A stretch of DNA of 64,000 nt from Hyphomicrobiales bacterium (lineage in GTDB: Bacteria; Pseudomonadota; Alphaproteobacteria; Rhizobiales; Beijerinckiaceae): the NCBI GenBank assembly GCA_028290285.1, contig JAQGKD010000117.1, positions 1-64,000 of the forward strand, written 5' to 3'. The position numbers were made by a program, and so were the translations under genes. Position 1 is the stretch's first letter; every line of letters begins with the position of its first letter. The notes below the pieces were generated by a model that did not search any database, was not told the origin of the DNA, and saw nothing but the letters and a program-made list of their open reading frames with translations. Shown piece after piece: positions 1 to 8,437 of the stretch.

Positions 1-1498
1 GATTGACAGCGATTCCAATTTGCGCCGCTTCCTGAGGTGTGAGCTTCAACCCCGTTAGGAGCGAGCGAGCAGCTTCCAACTGAACCTTCTTCTCATGGAA
101 CGCATTTGCACGTTGGCTACCCACGCAGCGGGCCTCGATCCCCAGACTCGTAAGTCTCTGGTCTGCATTGTCCGCCCGCAAGGATAGGCGGTACTCGGCT
201 CGGGAGGTGAACATTCGATAGGGTTCCGTTACCCCACGCGTGACTAAGTCGTCGATCATAACGCCGATGTACGCCTGATCACGACCCAAAACGAAGGGGC
301 GTGAATTCCCCGCCGCACGTGCGGCATTCAGCCCGGCGATAAGCCCCTGCGCTCCAGCTTCCTCATATCCCGTACTTCCATTTATTTGACCCGCCAGATA
401 AAGCCCATTTACGCGCTTCGTCTGCAGCGTGGGAAGCAACTCTCTCGGGTCGATGAAGTCATATTCTATAGCATAGCCCGATCGCAAGATCCCGACGCGC
501 TCTAGACCCGGCATGGTACGTATAAATGCAGCTTGAACATCTGCCGGCAATGAGGACGAGATGCCATTGGGATAGACCGTATTATCGTTAAGGCCTTCAG
601 GTTCGAGAAATACCTGGTGGCTTTCACGATCGGCAAACCTCGAAATTTTGTCTTCTATCGATGGGCAGTATCGCGGTCCTCGGCCGGTGATTGCGCCGGA
701 ATGAACAGCAGCTCGGTGTAAGTTATCCCTGATGATCTTGTGGCCCGCTGGAGTTGTGCGGGTAATGTGGCAGGGAACCTGACGTGTTGTGATGTGACTC
801 GTTAAGTACGAAAACGGTTCCGGGCGCGAATCGCCGCACTGAACTTCTAAACTCGACCAGTCGATGGTAGTGCCATCCAGACGTGCTGGCGTGCCGGTTT
901 TCAAACGCCCCAGGTGAAAGCCGTGAGATAGGAGCGAAGCACTGAGACGGTTGCTGGGAAGATCCCCGAGGCGACCGCCAGGCATACGCTGATCTCCTAT
1001 ATGGATGACCCCCTTCAAAAACGTCCCTGTCGTTAGAACAACGGATCGGCAACGCACGCGCCCGATACTAGCGTCCAGTCCTACGACAACGCCAGTATCG
1101 ATCAATATTTCTTCAGCTTCTCCCTCAACGATCGTGAGGTTTTCGACATCGGATAACGCGGTTTGCATCGCGGAAAGGTACAATCTCCGGTCGGTTTGGG
1201 CTCGGGGACCGCGGACGGCGGCGCCTTTTGAACTATTGAGCACACGAAACTGGATGCCGGCTTTGTCGGCAGTGCGTGCCATAAGTCCATCCAACGCATC
1301 AATTTCCCGCACGAGATGCCCTTTCCCCAATCCTCCAATTGCGGGATTGCACGACATCGTGCCTATTGTGGAAACAGACTGGGTCAAGAGCAAGGTTTTT
1401 GCGCCGAACCGGGCGGACGCAGCCGCGGCTTCGCAGCCCGCATGACCACCGCCAACCACTACGACGTCATAGGCGAGTTTCATATCGTGCGTGAACAT
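1..1498 (-). CDS. mnmG: tRNA uridine-5-carboxymethylaminomethyl modification enzyme MnmG (GidA), 3' end cut by window edge
   Basis: The minus strand is open from 1498 to the left edge, about 499 of the usual 620-630 codons. MnmG binds FAD and works with MnmE to build the cmnm5 group on wobble U34 of certain tRNAs. The N-terminal dinucleotide-binding motif [13 protein letters not shown] follows the start. The family stretches [33 protein letters not shown] and [14 protein letters not shown] are readable further in. Two in-frame ATGs (1498 and 1483) are possible; homologs begin a few residues before the GGGHAG motif, so either fits. mnmE lies just upstream with a parS site between. The C-terminal MnmE-binding domain is outside the window. 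Confidence 0.97.
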   Translation of the reverse strand, partial: MFTHDMKLAYDVVVVGGGHAGCEAAAASARFGAKTLLLTQSVSTIGTMSCNPAIGGLGKGHLVREIDALDGLMARTADKAGIQFRVLNSSKGAAVRGPRAQTDRRLYLSAMQTALSDVENLTIVEGEAEEILIDTGVVVGLDASIGRVRCRSVVLTTGTFLKGVIHIGDQRMPGGRLGDLPSNRLSASLLSHGFHLGRLKTGTPARLDGTTIDWSSLEVQCGDSRPEPFSYLTSHITTRQVPCHITRTTPAGHKIIRDNLHRAAVHSGAITGRGPRYCPSIEDKISRFADRESHQVFLEPEGLNDNTVYPNGISSSLPADVQAAFIRTMPGLERVGILRSGYAIEYDFIDPRELLPTLQTKRVNGLYLAGQINGSTGYEEAGAQGLIAGLNAARAAGNSRPFVLGRDQAYIGVMIDDLVTRGVTEPYRMFTSRAEYRLSLRADNADQRLTSLGIEARCVGSQRANAFHEKKVQLEAARSLLTGLKLTPQEAAQIGIAVN

Positions 1499-1516
1499 GA
1501 CGTATCCGAATCAACC

Positions 1517-1532
1517 TGTTTCACGTGAAACA
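1517..1532. promoter_or_regulatory. parS: parS site (ParB/Spo0J binding), perfect 16-mer
   Basis: The 16-base palindrome TGTTTCACGTGAAACA lies between the mnmE stop and the mnmG start. It matches the bacterial parS consensus TGTTNCACGTGAAACA at every position. ParB loads here to build the origin-proximal partition complex with ParA and to recruit SMC. parAB usually sit beyond mnmG-rsmG in this order, which would be off the left edge (inference). Confidence 0.93.
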
Positions 1533-1534
1533 AA

Positions 1535-2839
1535 TCATTTGCCCATACAAAATCGCGAGAAGATTGCGCCGAGAACATCCTCGGTCCCAACGTTTCCACT
1601 CAATGCGCTCAGAGTTATAGCGCAACGTCGGATATCCTCGGCGAGAAGCTCTATTGACACCGTCTGGATTGCCATGACCCCCGACAATTGTCGAGCAGCA
1701 TTCTCAATGTGCATCCGATGACGCTCATTTGTGATAAGCGGCGGTTCTCCTGCCAACTCCGCGGCGGCAAGTTCCGCAACACGCTGCTTAAGCGCTTCGA
1801 TACGGTTTTCGTCACCTATGGACATGCCGACGTCCGCCCACTCTGGCATCGATGCGACCAGATCCATTTTGCTTGCAACGATCAAGGCCGGAGTACCACT
1901 ATCCAGCTGGGGTGCCTCTCCTCTTGCATCGGCTAACCAAATAATCAAATCAGCAGAGCGCAGCGCAGCGCGTGTTCGCGCTACGCCGATTTTTTCTACA
2001 GGGTCGACTGTTTCCCTAACGCCCGCCGTGTCACAAACGACTATCGAGAAGCCATTTAGATCAAATTCAACTTCGATAATGTCGCGGGTTGTTCCTGGAT
2101 GTTCCGTCACGATCGTCACATCTCGCCTGACAAGCGCATTCATCAGACTCGACTTTCCAGCATTGGGTAGCCCGGCAATTACGACCCGGTATCCGCTTCG
2201 AACGCGTTCGCTGCGTCCTGCGTCCGCAAGTGCGGCCTCGAGTTGTGAAAGAAGGAGCCGACAGAGAGACAGGACCTGTGAAACCACTCCGGTAGGAGCC
2301 TCTCCCTCATCGGAGAAGTCAATTTCGGCATCCAGAAATGCTAGCGCTTCTAGGAGAAGCTCGCGCCACTTCGCCGACTCGTCCGCCAGATGACCGCCAG
2401 CCTGGGCCAGAGCTTGCTTGCGTTGTGCCTCTGTTCGGGCATCAATCAGATCAGCAACTCCCTCCACGGAAGTCAGCGCCATTTTTCCGTTCTCAAAAGC
2501 GCGGCGAATGAATTCACCTGGTTCAGCAAGGCGGGTCTTAGGAAAGCAAGCGAGCGATCTTATAAGCCGTTTGATAACCGCCGGACTGCCGTGAACCTGA
2601 AACTCCGCGCAGTCTTCACCGGTAAAACTGCCTGGAGCTGCAAAGAAAAGCACTATCCCAGTATCGATCAAGTCGTCGTTGTCGGGATCGATGATGCGGC
2701 AATATGTTGCTTCGCGGTCGATCACCTCACGCCGGCAGCAGCGTTTTATGATAGACGGAACCTCAAGGCCTGAAACCCTGACGATTGCAATCGCACTCGC
2801 AGAATTTCCAGTCGCTAAAGCAAAGATTGTATCTTTCAA
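1535..2839 (-). CDS. mnmE: tRNA modification GTPase MnmE (TrmE)
   Basis: 434-residue GTPase that pairs with MnmG to modify U34 of tRNAs. The N-terminal formyl-THF-binding/dimerisation domain is followed by a helical domain with an inserted G domain. Seen in the G domain: G1 GLPNAGKS (223-230), TTRD near 250-253, DTAG (270-273) and an NKxD variant SKMD (323-326). The C terminus ends in FCMGK, the conserved C(x)GK motif with the catalytic Cys. The start must be TTG at 2839, because a TAG stop lies only two codons upstream and the first residues (MKDTIFALAT) already match the family. Minus-strand neighbour of mnmG. Confidence 0.96.
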   Translation of the reverse strand: MKDTIFALATGNSASAIAIVRVSGLEVPSIIKRCCRREVIDREATYCRIIDPDNDDLIDTGIVLFFAAPGSFTGEDCAEFQVHGSPAVIKRLIRSLACFPKTRLAEPGEFIRRAFENGKMALTSVEGVADLIDARTEAQRKQALAQAGGHLADESAKWRELLLEALAFLDAEIDFSDEGEAPTGVVSQVLSLCRLLLSQLEAALADAGRSERVRSGYRVVIAGLPNAGKSSLMNALVRRDVTIVTEHPGTTRDIIEVEFDLNGFSIVVCDTAGVRETVDPVEKIGVARTRAALRSADLIIWLADARGEAPQLDSGTPALIVASKMDLVASMPEWADVGMSIGDENRIEALKQRVAELAAAELAGEPPLITNERHRMHIENAARQLSGVMAIQTVSIELLAEDIRRCAITLSALSGNVGTEDVLGAIFSRFCMGK

Positions 2840-2879
2840 CGTCTAAACCCCGGGCGGTAAACGCGCCAAACAGTGCCGC

Positions 2880-2919
2880 CATTAAACACAAAAGTGGGCC
2901 CACAATGTGAGCCCACTTC
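2880..2919 (-). terminator. Intrinsic terminator downstream of rho
   Basis: On the minus strand, 27 bases past the rho stop, AAGTGGGC (2918-2911) pairs with GCCCACTT (2899-2892) across an 11-base loop that can form a small inner CAC/GTG stem. The run TTTTGTGTTT follows. Stem plus T-rich tail is a standard Rho-independent terminator, here ending the rho transcript before mnmE. Confidence 0.75.
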
Positions 2920-2921
2920 GC

Positions 2922-2937
2922 TGATTCACGTGAAACA
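2922..2937. promoter_or_regulatory. parS: Second parS-like site, 15 of 16 matches
   Basis: TGATTCACGTGAAACA lies between rho and its terminator and differs from TGTTTCACGTGAAACA only at the third base. The core TTCACGTGAA is intact. It sits 1.4 kb from the perfect copy at 1517. Clustered intergenic parS sites close to the origin are the usual arrangement. Confidence 0.82.
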
Positions 2938-2945
2938 CATTCCGT

Positions 2946-4214
2946 TCAGGTGTTCATGGATTCGAAGAAGGTGGTGTTCCCCTTCGGCGTCTCACGAAGT
3001 TTTCCAAGCAGGAACTCGATCGCGTCGACCGTTCCCATCGGATTGAGGATACGACGCAAGACATACATTTTCTTGAGAATGTCTCCAGGTACCAGCAACT
3101 CTTCCTTGCGCGTACCGGAACGCGTGATGTCGATAGCCGGGAAGGTCCGCTTGTCCGCTACCTTACGATCAAGAATGATCTCAGAATTTCCAGTACCCTT
3201 GAATTCTTCGAAGATAACTTCATCCATACGTGAGCCGGTATCGATCAAGGCTGTTGCGATGATGGTCAGCGAACCGCCTTCTTCGATATTACGAGCAGCT
3301 CCGAAAAAGCGTTTCGGCCGTTGCAATGCGTTAGCGTCTACGCCGCCGGTCAAGACCTTTCCCGACGACGGTACAACGGTGTTGTAGGCACGCCCAAGCC
3401 GAGTGATCGAATCCAGAAGAATAACCACATCCCTGCCATGCTCGACAAGACGCTTGGCTTTTTCGATAACCATCTCAGCGACCTGCACGTGCCGGACGGC
3501 CGGTTCGTCAAATGTCGAGGACACCACCTCGCCCTTCACGGAGCGCTGCATGTCAGTAACTTCCTCTGGCCGCTCGTCGATCAAGAGAACAATGAGGTAG
3601 CACTCAGGGTGGTTGGCAGTGACGGACTGGGCAATGTTTTGCAGCAAAACGGTCTTACCAGTGCGGGGAGGCGCCACGATGAGCGCTCGCTGACCCTTCC
3701 CGATAGGGGCCACGATATCGATAATCCGCGAGGAGAAATCTTTTCTGGTAGGGTCCTCTATTTCGAGCTTCAGCCTCTCATCTGGATACAGCGGCGTCAG
3801 ATTGTCGAAATGGACCTTGTGCCGAACCTTTTCGGGATCCTCGAAATTAATTGTGTTGACCTTGAGAAGCGCAAAATAGCGCTCGCCCTCTTTAGGACTA
3901 CGGATGAGCCCTTCGACAGTATCACCAGTGCGCAGCCCGAACCGGCGGATCTGCGATGGCGATACATAGATATCGTCAGGACCAGCGAGATAATTGGCGT
4001 CAGGTGATCTAAGAAAACCGAAACCATCTTGCAAAACTTCGACCACACCCTCACCGACGATCTCGATGTCCCGGCTGGCCAGCTGTTTCAAAATAGCAAA
4101 CATCAACTCCTGCTTGCGCATGATCGATGCATTTTCGACCTCATGCTCCTCGGCAAACGCAAGAAGTTCGGTCGGTGACTTGAGTTTCAAGTCTTGAAGC
4201 TTGATTTCCCGCAT
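2946..4214 (-). CDS. rho: Transcription termination factor Rho
   Basis: 422-residue hexameric RNA helicase that ends transcription of untranslated RNA. The N-terminal helical domain (1-45) and OSB RNA-binding fold with RNP1-type GFGFLR (64-69) precede the RecA-type motor. Its P-loop is APPRTGKT (181-188), and the Q/R-loop regions are seen as [10 protein letters not shown] and [23 protein letters not shown] at 4214 has AAGGA about nine bases upstream. A 222-base non-coding leader separates it from hemJ. Length is normal and I see no insertions. Confidence 0.98.
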   Translation of the reverse strand: MREIKLQDLKLKSPTELLAFAEEHEVENASIMRKQELMFAILKQLASRDIEIVGEGVVEVLQDGFGFLRSPDANYLAGPDDIYVSPSQIRRFGLRTGDTVEGLIRSPKEGERYFALLKVNTINFEDPEKVRHKVHFDNLTPLYPDERLKLEIEDPTRKDFSSRIIDIVAPIGKGQRALIVAPPRTGKTVLLQNIAQSVTANHPECYLIVLLIDERPEEVTDMQRSVKGEVVSSTFDEPAVRHVQVAEMVIEKAKRLVEHGRDVVILLDSITRLGRAYNTVVPSSGKVLTGGVDANALQRPKRFFGAARNIEEGGSLTIIATALIDTGSRMDEVIFEEFKGTGNSEIILDRKVADKRTFPAIDITRSGTRKEELLVPGDILKKMYVLRRILNPMGTVDAIEFLLGKLRETPKGNTTFFESMNT

Positions 4215-4436
4215 GGGGATGGTCCTTGAAAATTCGCCCGGTGTTGGCGAGGTCGGATCTGGGAGAAGGCGGCGCCACAGGGAAGCGAACGTTGAACGTC
4301 CACACGCAAAAGTGACGGAGGCATTTTAGGAGGGAGTTAAAACGTAACTCGATTCCGCCGCTTCGGCAAGTCGGTAAATATCTCGCTTGGGCTGAGTAGC
4401 CGGCGCTGATTGGAGGCAGACGGGAATCGTCAAGCC

Positions 4437-4865
4437 TCAGCCCCAAGGCTTCACCACAACCAGTATGACGATCCCAACCATGAAGAGCGTTGGCAGCTCG
4501 TTGGTGATTCGGAAAAATCGGGCGCTTCTATAATTTTTTCCTTTGACGAAATCCCTGCGGACTTTGGAAAGAAACCCATGAACCGCTGACATTCCAACCA
4601 CCAGCAGTAGCTTGATATGAAGCCAGGTAGCGTCAAAAAATCCAGCCCAGTACACCAATGACAAACCCGTAAGCCACACTACGATCATCGCCGGCGTCAT
4701 GATGTAGCGAAGCAGCCTGAACTCCATAACCTCGAAGAGATCGGATTCAGGAGATCCTCGCTTAACGCTCACATGATAAACGAAAAGTCTTGGCAGATAG
4801 AGCATTCCTGCCATCCAGGAAATGACCGCAACGATGTGAAAGGCTTTAAGCCAAAGGTAGCCCAA
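4437..4865 (-). CDS. hemJ: Protoporphyrinogen IX oxidase HemJ
   Basis: 142-residue membrane protein of the HemJ (UPF0093) family, which oxidises protoporphyrinogen IX to protoporphyrin IX in the heme pathway. Hydrophobic segments at about 3-24, 50-75, 78-95 and 122-140 fit four membrane helices. The N-terminal AFHIVAVISWMAGMLYLPR carries the conserved His, and LRYIMTPAMIVVWLTG follows the family pattern. The start is TTG at 4865, with GGGGAG about eight bases upstream inside the end of hemE. hemE ends three bases before, so the two heme genes look co-transcribed. Confidence 0.93.
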   Translation of the reverse strand: MGYLWLKAFHIVAVISWMAGMLYLPRLFVYHVSVKRGSPESDLFEVMEFRLLRYIMTPAMIVVWLTGLSLVYWAGFFDATWLHIKLLLVVGMSAVHGFLSKVRRDFVKGKNYRSARFFRITNELPTLFMVGIVILVVVKPWG

Positions 4866-4868
4866 GAC

Positions 4869-5909
4869 TCACGCTCCCCGTACACGTTGAACCAGATGCT
4901 CGACGTGTTCCAGAGGGGTCTCCGGCACGATCCCATGTCCTAGGTTAAAAATATAAGGCTTTCCTGCGAATGCGCCATGGATGAGGTCAATGGCTCGGTC
5001 CAGGGCCGGGCCACCCGCAACTAGCGCAAGCGGGTCGAGATTGCCTTGCACGGGCTTGTGCGGCTGTATTTCCCTAGCTGCCCAGGCCGGATCGATCGAA
5101 GTGTCGAGCCCAATCGCGGTGACACCGGGGAGTTTGGCAAACAGGGCAAGTCTCGATCCGGCGCCTCGGGGAAAGGCTATGATCCTGGCGTCAGGTACGC
5201 TCGCGCGGACACCCTCTACAATTGCCTTGATCGGTGCGAGTGACCAACGCTCGAATTCGCCTGCGGGCAGAACACCTGCCCACGAATCGAAAATCTGGAC
5301 CGCTTCGACACCCGCTGAGAACTGTCTGGTCAGATAATCAACGGAGGCAGTGACTAGCAGGTCGATCAGCTTTTGGAAGAGCTCTGGGTGCAGATAGGAG
5401 AACAGTCTGGCCGGCCCTTGGTCCGGAGTGCCGCGTCCGGCAATCATATAGCTCGCAACCGTCCAGGGAGCTCCGCAGAAGCCTATCAGGGCTGTTTCCT
5501 TTGGAAGGGCAGTCTTTACACGGTCGATTGTCTCGAAAACACTCGACAGCCGGTCCAGACTTAACGTGTCTCGCAAAGCTGCCAGGCCCGCGGCATCGCT
5601 GATTGGTTCAAGGCGGGGTCCCTCGCCCTGTTCAAAACTGACGGCCTGCCCGAGAGCATCCGGTATTACCAAGATATCGCTGAACATGATGGCGGCATCA
5701 AAGCCGAACCGTCGAATAGGCTGGAGCGTTGCTTCTGTCGCCAGACGAGGAGTGTAACAAAAATCCAGGAAGCTCGGAGCAGTGGCGCGGATGGCGCGAT
5801 ATTCCGGCAGGTAGCGTCCAGCCTGACGCATCATCCAAAGCGGAGGCTTCGACGTCACCTCACCATCGAGTGTCCGAAGGAATGGTTTGTTGGCATGGGA
5901 CTTATCCAC
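4869..5909 (-). CDS. hemE: Uroporphyrinogen decarboxylase HemE
   Basis: 346-residue cytoplasmic enzyme that removes four acetate carboxyls from uroporphyrinogen III to give coproporphyrinogen III. The signature PPLWMMRQAGRYLPEYRA (about 23-40) carries the substrate-binding arginines. IMFSDILVIPDALG has the key Asp, and GFCGAPWTVASYMIAG and NLGHGIVPETP are family blocks. The start is GTG at 5909 and overlaps a DnaA-box-like sequence (5902-5910). It is transcribed away from the putative origin, as hemE is in Caulobacter. Confidence 0.97.
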   Translation of the reverse strand: MDKSHANKPFLRTLDGEVTSKPPLWMMRQAGRYLPEYRAIRATAPSFLDFCYTPRLATEATLQPIRRFGFDAAIMFSDILVIPDALGQAVSFEQGEGPRLEPISDAAGLAALRDTLSLDRLSSVFETIDRVKTALPKETALIGFCGAPWTVASYMIAGRGTPDQGPARLFSYLHPELFQKLIDLLVTASVDYLTRQFSAGVEAVQIFDSWAGVLPAGEFERWSLAPIKAIVEGVRASVPDARIIAFPRGAGSRLALFAKLPGVTAIGLDTSIDPAWAAREIQPHKPVQGNLDPLALVAGGPALDRAIDLIHGAFAGKPYIFNLGHGIVPETPLEHVEHLVQRVRGA

Positions 5910-5910
5910 G
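5902..5910 (+). promoter_or_regulatory. DnaA-box-like sequence at the hemE start
   Basis: TTATCCACG matches the consensus DnaA box TTATCCACA at 8 of 9 positions and includes the hemE GTG start codon on the opposite strand. Weaker 7-of-9 candidates lie at 5999-6007 (reads TTGTGCACA on the minus strand) and 6290-6298 (CCATCCACA on the minus strand). The assignment depends on this being the origin. Confidence 0.5.
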
Positions 5911-6040
5911 TCGGGCTCCGGTCTTCTAAAAGAATCTTAGAATCTTTTTTAATCGTCTTCTTTTTCTTATTAGGGGGTGGATTAGCGTTCCGCTGGCCTG
6001 TGCACAACCCAAATCGGTTTTATCCCGGTTTTGGGCGAAG

Positions 6041-6055
6041 TTAACAGAGCGTAAA
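6041..6055. promoter_or_regulatory. Near-consensus CtrA site (TTAA-N7-TAAA)
   Basis: TTAA, seven bases, then TAAA: one mismatch to the CtrA consensus TTAA-N7-TTAA. It lies 31 bases before a perfect copy, inside the candidate origin. CtrA blocks replication initiation at such sites in Caulobacter. Confidence 0.5.
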
Positions 6056-6071
6056 CGTGCCTGTGGACGGC

Positions 6072-6086
6072 TTAACGAACTCTTAA
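6072..6086. promoter_or_regulatory. CtrA box, full TTAA-N7-TTAA
   Basis: TTAACGAACTCTTAA matches the CtrA recognition pattern TTAA-N7-TTAA exactly. Its place in the hemE-ppsR gap parallels the CtrA sites in Caulobacter oriC, where phosphorylated CtrA represses initiation and can also act on the hemE-side promoter. Confidence 0.65.
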
Positions 6087-6322
6087 CGTTTTCAGTCGTG
6101 GGGGCCGCTCGCCTCATGTGAAACATCATCGCCCTATCCCCAATGACCACTGATCGCACAGGACTGAGCTCCAAAACCGTCCGGTCCACCTTTCCTGTTG
6201 ATCCGATTCAGGCAAAAGGTGAGATTTGAAATCCTGCCAGCCTTACAGGGGCCGGTTGTCCGCTTTCTTCCCCAGGTCCAGGCTTGCCCTGTGGATGGCA
6301 GCATAATAGTTCGGAATTCGCC

Positions 6323-7156
6323 TTGGGCCGGAATTACTTCCATCTACATCTCGTCTCTGACGCCACCGGTGAGACCCTGATTGCGGTGAGCCGAGCGGTT
6401 ACCGCTCAGTTTCAGGGGGTCTCTTCGATTGAGCACGTCTACCCCTTGATCCGAACCCGCGCTCAACTTGATCGCGCGATATCGGAAATCGAGTCTGCTC
6501 CTGGAATCGTCCTGTTCACGCTCGTCGATCATGATTTGTCGGACGCGCTTGTAAGCGCTTGCCGGGAATGCGGGAGTCCGTGCCTCTCGGTCCTCGATCC
6601 GATTTTTGGCATGTTCCAATCCTATCTAGGGACCGCACAGACATCTCGGCCAGGGGCCCAGCACATGCTGAACGCTGAATATTTCAAGCGAATTGATGCT
6701 TTGAATTTCACGATGATGCACGATGACGGGCAGCAAGCCGACAACCTTGAACAGGCGGATGTTCTGCTTCTGGGTGTGAGCCGGACATCCAAGACACCAA
6801 CCAGCATCTATCTGGCGAACCGAGGAATCAAGACGGCAAATATTCCGCTGGTGCCAGGGGTGTCGCTTCCCCCATTTGTCGAAAACCTCCGTCATCCACT
6901 CATCGTCGGCCTGATCGCATCTCCCGAACGGATCGTGCAGATCCGGCAGAATCGATTGCTTGCGCTCAATGCAGATCAGGAAAGCCCCTATGTCGATCGC
7001 ATGGCGGTTGCTGCCGAGATCGCTCATTCCAAGCGCCTGTTTGCGGAGCGCGGCTGGTCCATGATTGACGTCACACGACGGTCAATTGAGGAAACGGCAG
7101 CCGCGATCATCGATCTGTATAAGGAACACAGGCTTAAATTTATCGCTGACTCCTGA
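6323..7156 (+). CDS. ppsR: Pyruvate phosphate dikinase / PEP synthetase regulatory kinase-phosphorylase (DUF299, PPRP)
   Basis: Bifunctional ADP-dependent kinase and Pi-dependent pyrophosphorylase that switches PPDK or PEP synthase off and on by threonine phosphorylation. The N terminus YFHLHLVSDATGETL is the family hallmark, and the nucleotide-binding loop GVSRTSKTPTSIYLANRG lies mid-protein. No ATG or GTG precedes the conserved region. TTG at 6323 starts five residues before the conserved block and is my choice (277 aa); TTG at 6284 is the only earlier option. Neither has a strong ribosome site. It is the first plus-strand gene right of the putative origin. Confidence 0.93.
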   Translation: MGRNYFHLHLVSDATGETLIAVSRAVTAQFQGVSSIEHVYPLIRTRAQLDRAISEIESAPGIVLFTLVDHDLSDALVSACRECGSPCLSVLDPIFGMFQSYLGTAQTSRPGAQHMLNAEYFKRIDALNFTMMHDDGQQADNLEQADVLLLGVSRTSKTPTSIYLANRGIKTANIPLVPGVSLPPFVENLRHPLIVGLIASPERIVQIRQNRLLALNADQESPYVDRMAVAAEIAHSKRLFAERGWSMIDVTRRSIEETAAAIIDLYKEHRLKFIADS

Positions 7157-7190
7157 TTGCACACCCGAGAAAGAGGTGACCGTAGAGCCT

Positions 7191-7805
7191 ATGACGCTTT
7201 GGAAAGAGAAATCTCCCCTTATCCTTGCATCGACGAGCGCAACGCGGCTTCAGCTCTTGATTGCGGCCGGCTTGCCTGTAAAGGCTGTGACAGTCGACCT
7301 CGACGAGCGGGCACTTGAATTCTCGCTGCAATCGAAACTGGCAGACCCACGCACGATCGCGCTCGAACTTGCCAAGGCAAAGGCCGAGACCGTAGCGATG
7401 CGCTACGCAGATTGTTGGGTTCTGGCAGCTGACCAGACCCTCGCCTTAGGAAATATTCAGTTTCACAAACCGATCGGGATCCACCAGGCTGCCGAGCATC
7501 TGCGGATGCTTTCAGGACAGACGCACCATCTCAATTCCGCAGTCTGCCTGTATAGGGATGGGGTTTGTCGCTTTGAACACGTCGAGACGGCTATGATGAA
7601 AATGCGCAGCTTTGGAGAGGCGTTTGTTGCCGACTATCTCGATGCTGCTGGAGATGCCGTGACCCGAAGCGTCGGCGCCTATCAGATGGAAGGCTTGGGC
7701 GTTCACCTTTTCGAACGGATCGAAGGCGATCACGCGACGATTCTCGGACTTCCAATCCTCCCTCTTCTTGCATTTCTTCGTTCAGCGGGAGCACTGGAAA
7801 GTTGA
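7191..7805 (+). CDS. maf: Maf-family nucleoside triphosphate pyrophosphatase
   Basis: 204-residue Maf protein, which hydrolyses non-canonical or modified nucleoside triphosphates to monophosphates and pyrophosphate. The N-terminal LILASTSATRLQLL replaces the usual LASxSPRR but keeps the pattern. LAADQTL holds the catalytic Asp, and ITRSVGAYQMEGLGVHLFERI-type sequence is seen near the C terminus. ATG at 7191 follows AAGAGG at 7171; an in-frame GTG at 7176 is a close alternative. It lies 34 bases after ppsR and 19 bases before coaE, likely one operon. aroE, often found after maf in relatives, is absent here. Confidence 0.92.
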   Translation: MTLWKEKSPLILASTSATRLQLLIAAGLPVKAVTVDLDERALEFSLQSKLADPRTIALELAKAKAETVAMRYADCWVLAADQTLALGNIQFHKPIGIHQAAEHLRMLSGQTHHLNSAVCLYRDGVCRFEHVETAMMKMRSFGEAFVADYLDAAGDAVTRSVGAYQMEGLGVHLFERIEGDHATILGLPILPLLAFLRSAGALES

Positions 7806-7824
7806 TGGTCAAGGTGAGTGTGCC

Positions 7825-8430
7825 ATGCTGATCATAGGTCTCACAGGCTCCATTGGCATGGGAAAATCGACGACCGCGGCGCTTTTTCGGGCTTTCGGCG
7901 TTCCTGTCCACGATTCTGATCGCGCGGTTCATGACCTCTATAGGGGGGATGCAAATGATGAAATCGCATTCGCTTTTCCAGCGGCTATGAACAACGGCGG
8001 CGTAGATCGCCAGTTGCTGGCCACGCAAGTTCTCGCCAATCCGCAGGCGCTACGCCGCCTCGAGGCAATCATTCATCCGCGCGTCAGCGCGCACCGTCTC
8101 GCATTCGTCCGTGCGTGCAAGCAGGCCGGCGCACGCCTAGTGATCTGTGACATACCCTTGCTCTTTGAGACAGGAGCAGACCGCGATTGCGATCTCGTCG
8201 TTGTCGTGTCCGCTTCGACGCCTGTGCAAAAAGCGCGTGTCCTCGCGCGTCCTGGAATGACCCCCGAGCGCTTTGATGCCATCGTGGCAAAGCAAATGGC
8301 CGACGCTGAAAAGCGCCGCCGAGCGCACATCGTGATCGATACCGGTCGCGGGATTGTCGCTGCGCAGCGACAGGTCGCGGAATTTCTTCGCGCCACTTCT
8401 GCTGTTCGGGGCCACGCATTTAAAGGTTGA
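7825..8430 (+). CDS. coaE: Dephospho-CoA kinase CoaE
   Basis: 201-residue P-loop kinase that phosphorylates the 3'-OH of dephospho-CoA, the last step of coenzyme A synthesis. The protein opens MLIIGLTGSIGMGKSTTA, with the Walker A loop at about 8-16. VHDSDRAVHDLY carries the catalytic Asp, and CDIPLLFETG is the CoA-lid region. ATG at 7825 is preceded by AAGGTGAG. It is between maf and dnaQ on the same strand, with seven bases to dnaQ. The 3' part is read without frameshift. Confidence 0.95.
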   Translation: MLIIGLTGSIGMGKSTTAALFRAFGVPVHDSDRAVHDLYRGDANDEIAFAFPAAMNNGGVDRQLLATQVLANPQALRRLEAIIHPRVSAHRLAFVRACKQAGARLVICDIPLLFETGADRDCDLVVVVSASTPVQKARVLARPGMTPERFDAIVAKQMADAEKRRRAHIVIDTGRGIVAAQRQVAEFLRATSAVRGHAFKG

Positions 8431-8437
8431 TCAATCC

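Larger units (their letters stand above)
5910..6298. other. oriC: Candidate chromosomal replication origin (oriC), hemE-ppsR intergenic region
   Basis: This is one of the longest non-coding gaps, about 400 bases between divergent hemE and ppsR. In Caulobacter and several rhizobia oriC is known to lie beside hemE. Seen here: an AT-rich tract at 5922-5971 that could be the unwinding element, a DnaA-like box at its edge, a perfect TTAA-N7-TTAA CtrA site (6072-6086), a near-perfect one (6041-6055), and three GANTC sequences (5932, 5940, 6205). Genes point away on both sides and parS sites are 3-4.4 kb off. Placement is inferred, not measured. Confidence 0.65.

Noticed and set aside
6110-6125. Possible third parS in the origin region
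   Set aside because: Only 12 of 16 bases match and the central CACGTG is broken (CATGTG).
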